A stretch of 22,162 bases of DNA from Myxococcales bacterium (GCA_003155465.1 PMCR01000134.1:1-22162), one strand, 5' to 3'. Positions 1 through 8,275 are shown, counted from the first letter of the stretch. Made by a program: numbers and translations. Notes: generated from the letters alone by a model not told the origin.

Positions 1-130
1 GTTACCCCCATGAGCCGTCGACAGATCCGAGCGGCTCCTTTAGCAATTGTAAAACAGTAACAGGGGGTTAGCACCGAGGCAAGATAGACCCTAATCCCGC
101 GATAGCCGCAGCCTGGGGGCGCTGGAACAA

Positions 131-1291
131 CTATTGGGCAAACGGATCGACCCAGCCGCCTTTGCCCGACTTCTTGGAGGCCGCGGGCTTGGCCGGGGCC
201 GCGGGTTTGACTGGGGACGCCTTTGGCGCAGCGCTCTTGGCTGGTCGAGAGGCCTTGGCCGCGTGATGCACCCTGGTCTTTGCCGCTGTCTTGGCTTCGG
301 CAGCGCCTGACTCCTCCGGCGCAGGCTCCACCGCCGGTGCAACTGGCCGCTTGGCTTGGGCAGTGGCGGCGGGCTGTGCGGCCGGGAGGGCGGGAACGGG
401 TAACTCGGTGGGAGTCGGCAGCGGCACCACCTGCGGCGCGGGATTCGCTTGCTGCGTCGGTTGCGCCGGGACCACGGGCCTGGCCACAAGGGTCGCGGCC
501 TGGGGAGGTGGCGCACTCACGACAGCGCGTGTCGGAGTCATTAGCCATGAGAGCAGGCCACCCACCAGCATCGCGACGAGCAGCATGACCCCCAACCTCT
601 GGTAGGAGATCTGAATGACCTTGTGGAGGACCACCAGGCTGGCTCGCTGGAAGGTCTCGCGTGCCGGCCGCGCGACGATCTGTGGCTCCGCGAAAACCGG
701 CGGTGCCACCGGAGCCGCTGGGAGAATGTAGTTTTCGGCCTCGCGGGCGGCGGCCTCCTGTTCCTCGGCCAGAAGCGGGTTGGCTGTGACAACCGTGCGC
801 TCGTCGGAAACGTCCGCAAGGGATGGCGCATTCGGCGGGAAGAGATTGGCCAGGGGAGAAGACGAAGAATGCGACGAGCTGGACCGGGGCGAGGCGAACG
901 GCGGCGGCTCTTCGGCCACCTCGCTCTCCTCGGGAGCGGCTGCCTTCGTGGGCAAGACCAGCTTCTCGAGCAGATCCTCGTAGGCCATGTTGGTCGCCGA
1001 GGCGGACTCCGCCTCGGGCGCTTGTCCGCTTGCGGATTCGTCGGCGACAGGGGGAGGAAGGAGATACGAATCCACCTGCACAGGGCCCGGCGTCTCCATG
1101 GAGAAATGGAGCTCGTCACCCACTCCAGGTGTGGCCACGGGCTCGGCGTGGGCCTCCGTTTGCTGGGAACTGTCAGCGGTATTCGACCCGCCGGGGTTCA
1201 ATTCGTCCATTTCCAAGAGGCCGGAGATCTCTTCAATGGCTTCGTCTAGGGGCACGTCGGTCTTCCCCGTCGTCCCGGGCCCACTGGTCAT
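131..1291 (-). CDS. Hypothetical single-pass membrane protein, Ala/Pro-rich
   Basis: I do not recognise a family. The protein is 386 residues. An acidic, low-complexity N-terminal half (residues 1-220) with a Ser-rich patch near 137-146 is followed by one strong hydrophobic segment at about 233-252. The remaining ~130 residues are rich in Ala, Pro and Lys. It has no N-terminal signal peptide, so the likely topology is N-in/C-out, with a flexible basic tail in the periplasm. The extreme C-terminus reads GGWVDPFAQ, a compact aromatic/acidic end that contrasts with the linker before it and may be a functional motif. The ATG start has a GGAAA-like ribosome-binding site just upstream. It is divergent from the methyltransferase gene at 1511. 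Codon use and GC content match its neighbours. A role as an envelope scaffold or regulator is only a guess. Confidence 0.75.
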   Translation of the reverse strand: MTSGPGTTGKTDVPLDEAIEEISGLLEMDELNPGGSNTADSSQQTEAHAEPVATPGVGDELHFSMETPGPVQVDSYLLPPPVADESASGQAPEAESASATNMAYEDLLEKLVLPTKAAAPEESEVAEEPPPFASPRSSSSHSSSSPLANLFPPNAPSLADVSDERTVVTANPLLAEEQEAAAREAENYILPAAPVAPPVFAEPQIVARPARETFQRASLVVLHKVIQISYQRLGVMLLVAMLVGGLLSWLMTPTRAVVSAPPPQAATLVARPVVPAQPTQQANPAPQVVPLPTPTELPVPALPAAQPAATAQAKRPVAPAVEPAPEESGAAEAKTAAKTRVHHAAKASRPAKSAAPKASPVKPAAPAKPAASKKSGKGGWVDPFAQ

Positions 1292-1406
1292 GGGGAGTTT
1301 CCTTTCTTTCGGATGACAAGCAATGCGCTAAGTGTAGGTGACTCTGCCCAGGGAGTTTCCAGGCGAGCCAGTTCAAAGTCAATCCCCTGTATGCGTGTGA
1401 ACACGT

Positions 1407-1435
1407 TTGACAGGGCGAGAGCCGCTCCCTATGGT
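1407..1435 (+). promoter_or_regulatory. Sigma-70-type promoter for the rRNA methyltransferase gene
   Basis: A perfect TTGACA (1407-1412) is followed by a 17-base spacer and TATGGT (1430-1435). Transcription would begin near 1442, giving a leader of about 70 bases to the ATG at 1511. This also argues against any start codon far upstream of 1511. Confidence 0.5.
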
Positions 1436-1510
1436 TCACCCGCCTGCCGTGCCTGATCTACTTTGTGCCTTCATGCGCCTGCCCGCCCGCTTCTGTCCTG
1501 GGGCGTCAGA

Positions 1511-2776
1511 ATGAATCGCGGAGGACGCGGTGCGTCCGGAATCCCCCGCACACCCCTGCCGGGGATGTTCGTTCGCGCGGGGGCGTATCGGCTTCCCGAC
1601 GACGTTGTGCGGCGTCTGCGTGCCGGCCACCCGTGGGTCTTTCGTGAGGCATTTGGCGGGCGAGCTATAGGCGAGGCGACCGGCGCGGTTGTTGATCTCA
1701 TGGCGGGGAATGGCGGTTTTGTTGCTCGGGGATACGTGGACCAGGATCATTCAGTGGCCGTCCGCGTGATCTCGCGCGATCCGGCCGAGCGGGTGCATCC
1801 GGGGGCAGGGACGATAGCCAGCCGCTTCCAGCGCGCCGTGCAACTGCGCTGGCTACTGCTCGGACCGGACAGGCCCACCGCCCTGCGCCTGTTCGCGGGT
1901 GAGAGCGAGGGCCTGCCCGGCGTCACCGTCGATCGCTACGCTGACTTCGTGGTTGTGCAGTGGTACTCGCCGGGCGCCCTGCCCTGGCGCGAAGAACTGC
2001 TGGACGCGATCACGGAGGCAATCCATCCGCGTGGCATCTACGAACAGAAGCGGCTGCGACCCCTAGCTGGCCAGGGTCCTGCGGATCCCGCAGCCCGCGC
2101 GCGTGGCGAAGAGGCCCCTCTTGAAGTGGTGGTGGAGGAAGCCGGCTGTCGTTTCGCGGTCGACGTGACGGCGCCCCTCGGCGTCGGATTCTTTCCCGAT
2201 ATGCGACTCGGGCGCGACAGTGCGACCCGGCGGGCGGCCGAGCGCCGCGTGCTGAATCTCTTTTCCTACACCGGTGCCTTCTCCGTGCGCGCGGCGCGGG
2301 CCGGCGCCGTCGAGGTCGTTGCGGTGGACACCTCGGCCAAAGCCCACGCGCGCGCGCGGCGCAACTACGAACTGTCGGGCCTCGACCCGGCCCGCATGGA
2401 GCAGGTCACGGGCGAGGCGAGCAAGATTCTCGAGCGCTTCTTGTCACGCAAGCGGCGCTTCGACCTCGTGATCTGCGATCCGCCGACCTTTGCCCATGGC
2501 CAGGGGCCCGGCCGGAGCTTCTCCGCGGCGTCGGACTTGGCCGAGCTGGCCGGAGCCGCAGCAGCCGTGCTTGAGCCAGGCGGACTGCTCGCGTTTGCCA
2601 GCAACGCGGCCAAGCTTTCCGCCGTCGAGGTGGACAAGGCACTAGCCGAGGGCGCTGCCCTGCGGGGCTTTGAGCTGCGGGTCATCGAGCGCCAGGGCCT
2701 TCCCCCTGACTTTCCCGTGCATCCCGGCTTCCCCGAAGGCAACTACCTCAAGTTCGTGCTGGCAGTGCGGGTGTAG
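1511..2776 (+). CDS. Class I SAM-dependent rRNA methyltransferase, RlmI-like (COG1092)
   Basis: The protein resembles the RlmI family, which methylates a 23S rRNA cytosine at C5 using S-adenosylmethionine. An N-terminal PUA-like RNA-binding module is recognisable from GHPWVF. The Rossmann methyltransferase domain follows, with motif I as LNLFSYTGAFSV (SAM loop), a motif II-like acidic end AVDTS, and motif IV CDPPTFAHG. The frame stays open upstream to 1463, but I chose the ATG at 1511: it lies ~70 bases after a good promoter and has a GGGG-type ribosome-binding site at usual spacing. It gives 421 residues. An ATG at 1565 would give 403, closer to E. coli RlmI (396), and cannot be excluded. 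The family call is firm; the exact target nucleotide is inferred. The gene appears monocistronic. Confidence 0.88.
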   Translation: MNRGGRGASGIPRTPLPGMFVRAGAYRLPDDVVRRLRAGHPWVFREAFGGRAIGEATGAVVDLMAGNGGFVARGYVDQDHSVAVRVISRDPAERVHPGAGTIASRFQRAVQLRWLLLGPDRPTALRLFAGESEGLPGVTVDRYADFVVVQWYSPGALPWREELLDAITEAIHPRGIYEQKRLRPLAGQGPADPAARARGEEAPLEVVVEEAGCRFAVDVTAPLGVGFFPDMRLGRDSATRRAAERRVLNLFSYTGAFSVRAARAGAVEVVAVDTSAKAHARARRNYELSGLDPARMEQVTGEASKILERFLSRKRRFDLVICDPPTFAHGQGPGRSFSAASDLAELAGAAAAVLEPGGLLAFASNAAKLSAVEVDKALAEGAALRGFELRVIERQGLPPDFPVHPGFPEGNYLKFVLAVRV

Positions 2777-2931
2777 CTCCTCTGACCCTACGGGACCGCG
2801 CCCCAAGACAGGTGCCGGCCGATTGTCTTGCGGAATTCCTGCGGACCAAAGGCACCACACTCGGGCACCACACGCTGTTCTCTGTTTTTGACCAGTTCGT
2901 CACTGTATCATGCGGGAGTCGGTAGGCCAGA

Positions 2932-4587
2932 ATGCGGTTCGCACGATTCATGAGGCCCGCTGTTCTTACGCTGGCGTGCTTCACATTGGCGACTGCTCTG
3001 CTGGGCTACGCGATCAACCGCACCGGCATTGCTGCGGCATACACTGACCCGGTGGCGCACGTCCGGGCCCAGGACGAATCACTGTACGCCAATACCGCGG
3101 TGACGTTCGCGACGCGGGGCGGCTGGCTAACGCCTCGGTTCCAGGGGCGCTACATCCTCTACAAGCCGCCGCTCGTTCAATGGCTCGCTGGGCTCTCGCT
3201 GCGCGCGGCGGGGGTGTCTCTGTGGACATTGCGGCTGCCGAGCCTCTTGGCGGGTGCGTACGCCGTGTGTCTGCTATTCGGCTGGGTACATCGTTCCCGA
3301 TCCATCTCCGCCGCATGGGTTGCGGTCTCGCTGCTCGTTTCCAACCCGCTCTGGCACGTGCTCTCGCGCATTTGCTACACTGACATGCTGGCGGCTGCGG
3401 CGATCTCCACAGCATTTGCAGTGGTTCAGCGCGAACCCGGGCTGGCGTCGCGTGGGGCTAGCGTGGCGTTCGGCGCCGCGCTGGCAGCCGGGGTGATGGC
3501 CAAGAGTGTGGCCGGATTGCTGCCGCTATTCGCGCTCGGAGCGTACTGGCTGCTCTCTGTCCCGGCGCTACGACCCCCGCCGAAGCGCATCGCCATGGCA
3601 GTGGCAACCGCGGCCCTCATCGTTGCGCCGTGGCACGCCTACCAGCTTGCGGTTCACCGGCAATGGTTCTGGATGGACTACGTGCGCATCCAGTTGCTCG
3701 GCTTCGGCATGCATCCGCCGGAACAGCACGCTGTCGAGGGTCCGGCGCGCTTCTACGCGAGCGGCCTATGGCTGACCGATCCGGTGCTGTGCATCTTTGT
3801 CGCGTCGGCGCTGCCCGCGTTTGTCGCGGCACTGCGCGCACGGAAACCAGACGCGCTACTCCTGCTCTCCTGGATTCTGGTCGCCGGTTCTGCGCTGTTC
3901 GCGTTCCGCTACCGCAATCTTCCATACCTGCTGTGCCTGGTAGCGCCGCTTTGCGTGCTGGCTGCGTCTTTCCTACCCGTGCGCCGGACGTGGACAGCGG
4001 TCGCATTGCTGGCGGGGATCTTTGCGGTGAAGACCGCTTTTCCGGAGCGCCCTTGGGGTTTGCCTTTCGGCGCCACAGAGCAGCCGGCGGCGGCGAGACT
4101 CCGCGAGTACTGCCGCATGGACCGGCCCAACGAACTCATAGCGGTGGAGCCCGACGACGATTTCTACTCTGCCACCTTGCCGCTGCCGCGGCTGCGGTAT
4201 TGCTTTGTCGACCCCAGCCACTTCGCCCTCCGCGTAGCGCCTCACTATGCTCCCCTCGGCATCATTCTCACGCCGGACCAGTTTGCCGATCCGGCCCGCT
4301 GGAACTCAATGTTCATCTCGCGTCTGCGTCAGTGGGGCCTCGACTCACTCGAACCAGTGGGCACTGCCATCCTGGCGGACTCCGACGCTGACGTGCTCCG
4401 CATGATCCGTGCGCATGCGCCGAGCGATTTCTATCTCCCTGAGCGTTTCCGTACGGCCACGGAAGAGCGATTTCAGGAAACACACAGGGCAGTCTCCGAC
4501 GGCTCAGGGCGCTTCTTCTTGCTGGCACGCGCTCATCCGCGCGTGGCCGATAGCCGTCCTGCTTGGGTATTGCCGCAGGACTGGTGA
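2932..4587 (+). CDS. ArnT/PMT-like glycosyltransferase, GT39 family membrane protein
   Basis: A 551-residue polytopic membrane protein of the GT39/ArnT-like group, which transfers sugars from polyprenyl-phosphate donors to lipid or protein acceptors on the periplasmic face. After a first membrane segment (about residues 10-28) comes the periplasmic loop motif QDESLYA with the conserved Asp48-Glu49 pair. GGWLTP and KPPLVQW follow, matching the ArnT pattern of a GDW-like motif and then KPP. Several further hydrophobic helices run to about residue 355, and a soluble ~190-residue C-terminal domain closes the protein. The acceptor cannot be read from the sequence. The ATG at 2932 has only a weak ribosome-binding site. 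No other cell-envelope polysaccharide genes adjoin it, apart from a possible glycosyltransferase remnant near 6100-6296. Confidence 0.85.
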   Translation: MRFARFMRPAVLTLACFTLATALLGYAINRTGIAAAYTDPVAHVRAQDESLYANTAVTFATRGGWLTPRFQGRYILYKPPLVQWLAGLSLRAAGVSLWTLRLPSLLAGAYAVCLLFGWVHRSRSISAAWVAVSLLVSNPLWHVLSRICYTDMLAAAAISTAFAVVQREPGLASRGASVAFGAALAAGVMAKSVAGLLPLFALGAYWLLSVPALRPPPKRIAMAVATAALIVAPWHAYQLAVHRQWFWMDYVRIQLLGFGMHPPEQHAVEGPARFYASGLWLTDPVLCIFVASALPAFVAALRARKPDALLLLSWILVAGSALFAFRYRNLPYLLCLVAPLCVLAASFLPVRRTWTAVALLAGIFAVKTAFPERPWGLPFGATEQPAAARLREYCRMDRPNELIAVEPDDDFYSATLPLPRLRYCFVDPSHFALRVAPHYAPLGIILTPDQFADPARWNSMFISRLRQWGLDSLEPVGTAILADSDADVLRMIRAHAPSDFYLPERFRTATEERFQETHRAVSDGSGRFFLLARAHPRVADSRPAWVLPQDW

Positions 4588-4804
4588 ACACCACTGGTCC
4601 GATACCCTTGCGGTCCTGCAATGGTACGATCCGTCCACGCGTCGACAAGGCATTGTCTGCCCGAGTTGGGTGCCATCAGCGACCCACTCCAGCCGGTGGT
4701 GGCAAGCCACGGGTTGCCCATGAATCCGCGGGTCCGGTTCGGCGTGGCAGGGGCCGGAGCCGGGGTGGAATGATGGAACCTCCTGCCAAGACGACGAGAG
4801 TTGG

Positions 4805-4833
4805 TTGACATCGAGCGCCCACCGTTGATTAAT
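4805..4833 (+). promoter_or_regulatory. Sigma-70-type promoter for the YIP1-domain gene
   Basis: TTGACA (4805-4810), a 17-base spacer and ATTAAT (4828-4833) precede the gene by 25 bases. A purine-rich ribosome-binding site (AGGAAGGGGG, from about 4842) lies directly before the ATG at 4859, so the leader is short. The rest of the 271-base gap after the glycosyltransferase gene shows no convincing gene or structure. Confidence 0.5.
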
Positions 4834-4858
4834 CACCGAAAGAGGAAGGGGGCGAAAC

Positions 4859-6109
4859 ATGGCGATTGTCAACCGGGTCAAGGGTATCTGTCTGAGACCG
4901 AAGACCGAGTGGGACGCGATCAGCGGAGAAAGCCCGTCAACCGCAGAACTCTTCAAGGGGTACGCGGTGCCGTTGGCGGCGATCGGGCCGATCGCCGCCT
5001 TCATCGGCGGCTCCATCGTCGGTCGATCCATCCCGCTTGTCGGCAGCTATCGCGTGCCGATGGTCACGGGGCTGGTTGTAGCGGCATACACGTTCGTCAT
5101 GGCGCTGGTCGGCGTCTTCATCTTGTCGCTCATCATCAACGCCTTGGCGCCCAGCTTCGGTACCGAGAAGAACAATGCGCAGGCGATCAAGATCGCAGTG
5201 TATTCCTACACCCCGGGGTGGGTCGCAGGTGTGCTGCATCTCTTGCCGACGCTGGGGCTGCTGGCTGTTCTCGCGGGACTCTACGGGCTCTATCTTCTCT
5301 ACCTCGGCCTGCCTCGCTTAATGAAGTGCCCGCAGGAGAAGGCCGTGGCCTACACCGCCGTCGTGGTGGTGTGCGCGATCGTTCTGTCAGTCATCGTCGG
5401 GGCTGCGGGAAACGCCATCGTCGGTGCGGGAAGTTTCGGCTCGCGCAGCCTCTCCGGCCTGCCGGGCGGTCGCGCGGCCTCTGTCCAGTTCGACAAGGAT
5501 AGCCCGATGGGGAAGCTGCAGGAACTCGGCCAGGCCCTCGAAGAGAACAATAGGAAGATGGAGGCCGCCAAGAAGAGCGGTGATCCTAGCGCACAGGCCG
5601 CCGCGGCCATGGCTGGCCTCGGCACGCTGCTTGGGGGTGGCAAGCGCGTCGACCCGATCGGCATCGACCAGCTCAAGGCCTTCATTCCTGACACGTTCGC
5701 CGGGTTGACGAAGATCAGCAGCAACGCTGAGAAGTCAGGGATGGCGGGGTTGATGGTTTCGAAGGCCACGGCGACCTATGGCGATCGCGCGCAGAAGAGT
5801 ATTTCCTTGAATATCTCGGACTCGGGCGGGGCGAGTGGGCTTCTCGGGCTCGCCGGGTGGGCGGGCGTCCAGGGTGAGAAGGAGGACGACAACGGCTTCG
5901 AACGGACGCAGAACGCGAACGGCCGGCTGGTTCACGAAAAGGGGTCGAAGCGTAGCGGCGGCGCCAACGAGTTCACAGTCGTACTGGGCCGCCGCTTCAT
6001 CGTCGAAGCCAAGGGGCAGGGCGTCGATCTTGGCACGCTCAAGACCGCGGTTTCTGGCCTCGATTTCGGCAAGCTCGAAGCGATGAAGGATATCGGCGTT
6101 CAGAAGTAG
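4859..6109 (+). CDS. YIP1-domain membrane protein with C-terminal soluble domain
   Basis: Residues 1 to about 200 match the bacterial Yip1 (PF04893-type) membrane domain. The features are an amphipathic start ending in KTEWDAI, then LFKGYAVPLAAIGPI, and about five hydrophobic segments with YTPGWVAGVL, GLYGLYLLYLGLP and PQEKAVAYT, all typical of this family. The last ~200 residues form a soluble domain beginning with a Lys/Glu-rich, possibly helical stretch (about 218-240), then a mixed alpha/beta segment of unknown fold that includes the repeated phrase SGGA. YIP1 proteins are membrane-trafficking factors in eukaryotes; bacterial members have no settled function. The start is well supported by the strong ribosome-binding site. 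The stop lies against the remnant on the other strand. Confidence 0.85.
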   Translation: MAIVNRVKGICLRPKTEWDAISGESPSTAELFKGYAVPLAAIGPIAAFIGGSIVGRSIPLVGSYRVPMVTGLVVAAYTFVMALVGVFILSLIINALAPSFGTEKNNAQAIKIAVYSYTPGWVAGVLHLLPTLGLLAVLAGLYGLYLLYLGLPRLMKCPQEKAVAYTAVVVVCAIVLSVIVGAAGNAIVGAGSFGSRSLSGLPGGRAASVQFDKDSPMGKLQELGQALEENNRKMEAAKKSGDPSAQAAAAMAGLGTLLGGGKRVDPIGIDQLKAFIPDTFAGLTKISSNAEKSGMAGLMVSKATATYGDRAQKSISLNISDSGGASGLLGLAGWAGVQGEKEDDNGFERTQNANGRLVHEKGSKRSGGANEFTVVLGRRFIVEAKGQGVDLGTLKTAVSGLDFGKLEAMKDIGVQK

Positions 6110-6296
6110 CGCGCTGAGCGCAACAGGTCGTACACCACTGCCTCGGCGCGTAGAGGACGATGCCGTTCAGCGCCTGCGGCGTGAAGACGAGCGGCAGGCA
6201 CACCAGCGGCCGCGCGCCGAACACCGCGAAGAGCGCCGCGAGAACCAACGCGTCGAAGCTCCCCTGGTAGCCCGCGCCCCAGATGAAACCTCGCCT
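6100..6296 (-). pseudogene. Possible glycosyltransferase (GT39-like) remnant, frameshifted
   Basis: Reading the minus strand from about 6287 gives FIWGAGYQGSFDAL followed by a hydrophobic LAALFAVFGAR stretch. This resembles the N-terminal loop of polytopic GT39-type glycosyltransferases (W-G-x-x-Y-x-G-S-x-[ED]-A, then a helix and LFG). There is no start upstream. About 50 codons on, the protein-like reading passes near 6138 to another frame (EAVVYDLLRSARYF), ending at a stop at 6100-6102 inside the YIP1 gene's 3' end. I read it as a decayed fragment. The match is short and by eye, so a chance coding-like stretch remains possible. Confidence 0.3.
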
Positions 6297-6310
6297 TTGA
6301 GCATGTGGTG

Positions 6311-7144
6311 CTAGAACAGCACGGCGCCGGTGATCGACAACATCTTGGCGTCATCGCCCGAGGGGCTGTCGTCGCATACCTCGGCCTGGCCAGGGTTCTG
6401 GTAGCATGCCTTGGTCGCGTGCCTGCCGACGAAGCTGAGCAGGCCGCCGACCGCAATGTTGCCGATCGGTACAGCAGCGCCGAGGTTGAATCCGTAGGCC
6501 AGGCCGCTTGCACTACCCTTGGCCTCGACGCCGCCGCTCTTGGCCGTAAGAGCATAGATGAACGCGCCGATCTTCGGTCCAAAGAACCCCTCGACCTGCG
6601 CGTTGCCGAAATGGAGCAGAGGGCTAAAGAGCATATCCACCATCACCGCGGTGACATCAACCCCGCTCGGGACATGCTTGGGGTTGAGTACGTCGATCGT
6701 AATCTCCCCATTGAGCGAGAGCATCGGATTGATGTGCCCGCCGAGCAGAGCGCCCATGCGAAAACCGGTATCGAAAGAGTCCCCGAAACTCCCGACTGGG
6801 ATGTTGATTCCAATGTAGGGCATGGCGAAGAAGCCGCGACGGAAGCCCGGTTCTGACGGGGCCATGGGCCGCGGCGGGTAGTATCCTGGCGGCGGGTAGT
6901 ATCCTGGCGGCGGGTAGGCGGGGGGCGGCGGGTAGGCGGGGGCAGGCGGTGTCCTGGGTGTCACGGCTGCAGGACCGGGTAGCGGGGTGGCGGTTCCCGG
7001 CTGACTGGCAGGGGATGCCGCGGGTGCCGTATCTGTCGACGGAGACGCGGGTGATGGCTGGGCCGCACTCTCGGCAGGGGATACCCATGCAATCAGGGCC
7101 GTGACAAGCAAGCCCAGACAGGCCGATCTAGATTTGGAACCCAT
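6311..7144 (-). CDS. Secreted Pro/Tyr-rich outer-membrane beta-barrel-like protein
   Basis: A 277-residue protein. The chosen ATG (7142-7144) is preceded by GGAGG six bases upstream. It begins with a signal peptide (MGSKSR, hydrophobic LGLLVTALIAWV, cleavage near ESA/AQ). A Pro/Ala/Thr-rich linker of about 70 residues follows, holding tandem PPPGYY and AYPPPP units. The last ~175 residues are Gly-rich with alternating hydrophobic strands (FAMPYIGINIPVG, GAFIYAL, VGGLLSFVG). The protein ends in Phe (GAVLF), the terminal aromatic signature of outer-membrane beta-barrels recognised by BamA. Two Cys residues near the C-terminus (ACYQNP, VCDDS) could pair in an extracellular loop. A porin-like or adhesin-like surface role is plausible; no specific family is recognised. 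Confidence 0.78.
   Translation of the reverse strand: MGSKSRSACLGLLVTALIAWVSPAESAAQPSPASPSTDTAPAASPASQPGTATPLPGPAAVTPRTPPAPAYPPPPAYPPPGYYPPPGYYPPRPMAPSEPGFRRGFFAMPYIGINIPVGSFGDSFDTGFRMGALLGGHINPMLSLNGEITIDVLNPKHVPSGVDVTAVMVDMLFSPLLHFGNAQVEGFFGPKIGAFIYALTAKSGGVEAKGSASGLAYGFNLGAAVPIGNIAVGGLLSFVGRHATKACYQNPGQAEVCDDSPSGDDAKMLSITGAVLF
6871..6942. repeat. 18-bp minisatellite, four units in two sequence types
   Basis: Four head-to-tail 18-bp units. Units 1 and 2 (6871-6888, 6889-6906) are identical, and units 3 and 4 (6907-6924, 6925-6942) are identical to each other. All share the first eleven bases GCGGCGGGTAG. They encode, on the minus strand, AYPPPP, AYPPPG, YYPPPG and YYPPRP in the linker of the beta-barrel protein. 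Each unit is six codons, so copy-number change would stay in frame. Confidence 0.9.
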
Positions 7145-7278
7145 CGCGAACCTCCGTTGACAATAGATCATGGACGCTTTGTATCACGATCGGCCGGGTG
7201 GAGTGAGGGGAAACGCGTATTCATGGCGCTACGGTGGGGTACTTCACGGTACGCACGGAATCCCTTCGGTGCTCTGAT

Positions 7279-7303
7279 ATGGGAACCCTGAAAGGGTTCC
7301 CAT
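7279..7303. terminator. Perfect 11-bp inverted repeat with GAA loop
   Basis: ATGGGAACCCT (7279-7289), loop GAA, then AGGGTTCCCAT (7293-7303): a perfect 11-bp stem. It lies after the end of the five-gene minus-strand operon (stop at 7355) and before the beta-barrel gene. There is no U-tract on either strand, so termination is plausible but not proven; it could instead be an RNA-processing site or an operator. Confidence 0.5.
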
Positions 7304-7322
7304 GCCTTCCCGCGATGGTGCG

Positions 7323-7341
7323 CCGCCGGCGAAGCCGGCGG
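7323..7341. terminator. Second GC hairpin with 3-base loop at operon end
   Basis: CCGCCGGC (7323-7330), loop GAA, GCCGGCGG (7334-7341), 13 bases after the lipoprotein B stop codon in the direction of transcription. It is very stable and correctly placed to end the operon transcript or protect its 3' end, but lacks a U-tract. Confidence 0.5.
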
Positions 7342-7354
7342 GCTCCCCACGCGA

Positions 7355-8275
7355 CTAGAGCGCCGGAGCACCGAAGGCGCAGAGACCAGCGGAGCCGTAG
7401 TTGCCCTGGCCATTCCAGCGCCACACATAGTCGGCGACCGTGTCCTGGCCCCAGCAGTCGATTCCCACCGGCACGTTCCCGGTTGACACGTACGCATCGG
7501 CGCGTCCCGCGCCCGAGCCTGACCAGCGGCTGGTGAACTTGACGTCCCTGGCGCCAGTCGCGCCCGGGACCGAGTCCACCGTCAAGTGGAAGACGAGAGC
7601 ACCTGAGCCATCGGCATTCTCGGCGTAGTCGTAGGTGGCCTGACGGTCTGTCGCTGTGGCTACGTTCTGGATCTCCATGTGCACGGTGATGGGGTACTGG
7701 GCCGTCTGGTAGGCAAGATCGAGCTGCGCTGTTTCGCCGAAATCGTCGGCGGGATAGCCAGCGTTGCGTGCCGTTTGTACATCCAGGTGCATGTTGCCCT
7801 TGCCGCGTCGGGCGCTGTCCGAAGACTTGTAGTTGCCGGTCATGAGGTCGAAGAAGGCGGAGCCGCTTTGGGTGGTGTCGCGGAGCTGGAAACTGTAGGA
7901 AATCTGGAAGGCGGGTGGCGGCACGCTGGGGTCAGCCAGACGCACCATCACCACGCGGATCTGCCAACCCGGGTGTTTGTCGTCGGCAAACGGGCCCCAG
8001 ATGCGCTCGGCCCCGTTGCGCGAGGAGGGCGAGTAGCTGCGCACGCGGTCCACCAGGCTGACCAGCCCGGCAGCGCAGCCATTAAAGGTGGTGACCACCT
8101 TCCGGGTCAGCGTGTAGTACTCCGACGAGTCGTCGCGGGTGAGGGCTTGCGGGAGTTTGGCATCCAACTCGCCGTCCTCGGGCAACGCCAGCTGGAAATC
8201 GAGATCCTCGTTGGAGTAGTTGCCGCAGGCGCCGAGGGAGAAGGCGGCAAACACAAGGGGCACAAAGGGCTTCAT
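7355..8275 (-). CDS. Lipoprotein B, paralogue of the first gene of the operon
   Basis: A 306-residue predicted lipoprotein and the last gene of the operon. The start (ATG 8275-8273) has AGGAG seven bases upstream, overlapping the end of the protease gene. Its signal peptide ends in a canonical lipobox LGAC, with Cys17 as the lipidated residue. The mature part is strand-rich with no domain I can name. It is clearly related to the protein at 11271-12344: both have an aromatic-TxTR stretch followed by NG, then WGP plus an aromatic, and a Trp/Cys-containing C-terminus (DCWGQD here, ECWDQN there, then another Cys near the end). Those two Cys may form a disulfide. Gly at +2 after the lipid Cys is not the classical inner-membrane retention residue, so outer-membrane location is likely by analogy. 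It could be a ligand, substrate or partner of the neighbouring protease. Confidence 0.82.
   Translation of the reverse strand: MKPFVPLVFAAFSLGACGNYSNEDLDFQLALPEDGELDAKLPQALTRDDSSEYYTLTRKVVTTFNGCAAGLVSLVDRVRSYSPSSRNGAERIWGPFADDKHPGWQIRVVMVRLADPSVPPPAFQISYSFQLRDTTQSGSAFFDLMTGNYKSSDSARRGKGNMHLDVQTARNAGYPADDFGETAQLDLAYQTAQYPITVHMEIQNVATATDRQATYDYAENADGSGALVFHLTVDSVPGATGARDVKFTSRWSGSGAGRADAYVSTGNVPVGIDCWGQDTVADYVWRWNGQGNYGSAGLCAFGAPAL

Noticed and set aside
1..130. Inverted-repeat-like bases (GAGCCG and CGGCTC, GTTACCCCC and GGGGGTTA) at the window start
   Set aside because: Stems are short or imperfect with long loops; I could not support a terminator or other element.
2888..2911. TTGACC and TATCAT before the glycosyltransferase gene as a promoter
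   Set aside because: The spacer is only 12 bases, too short for a sigma-70 promoter.
4621..4776. Small open frame of about 51 codons in the gap before the YIP1 gene
   Set aside because: No ribosome-binding site, no recognisable sequence, and overlapping frames in both directions are equally open.
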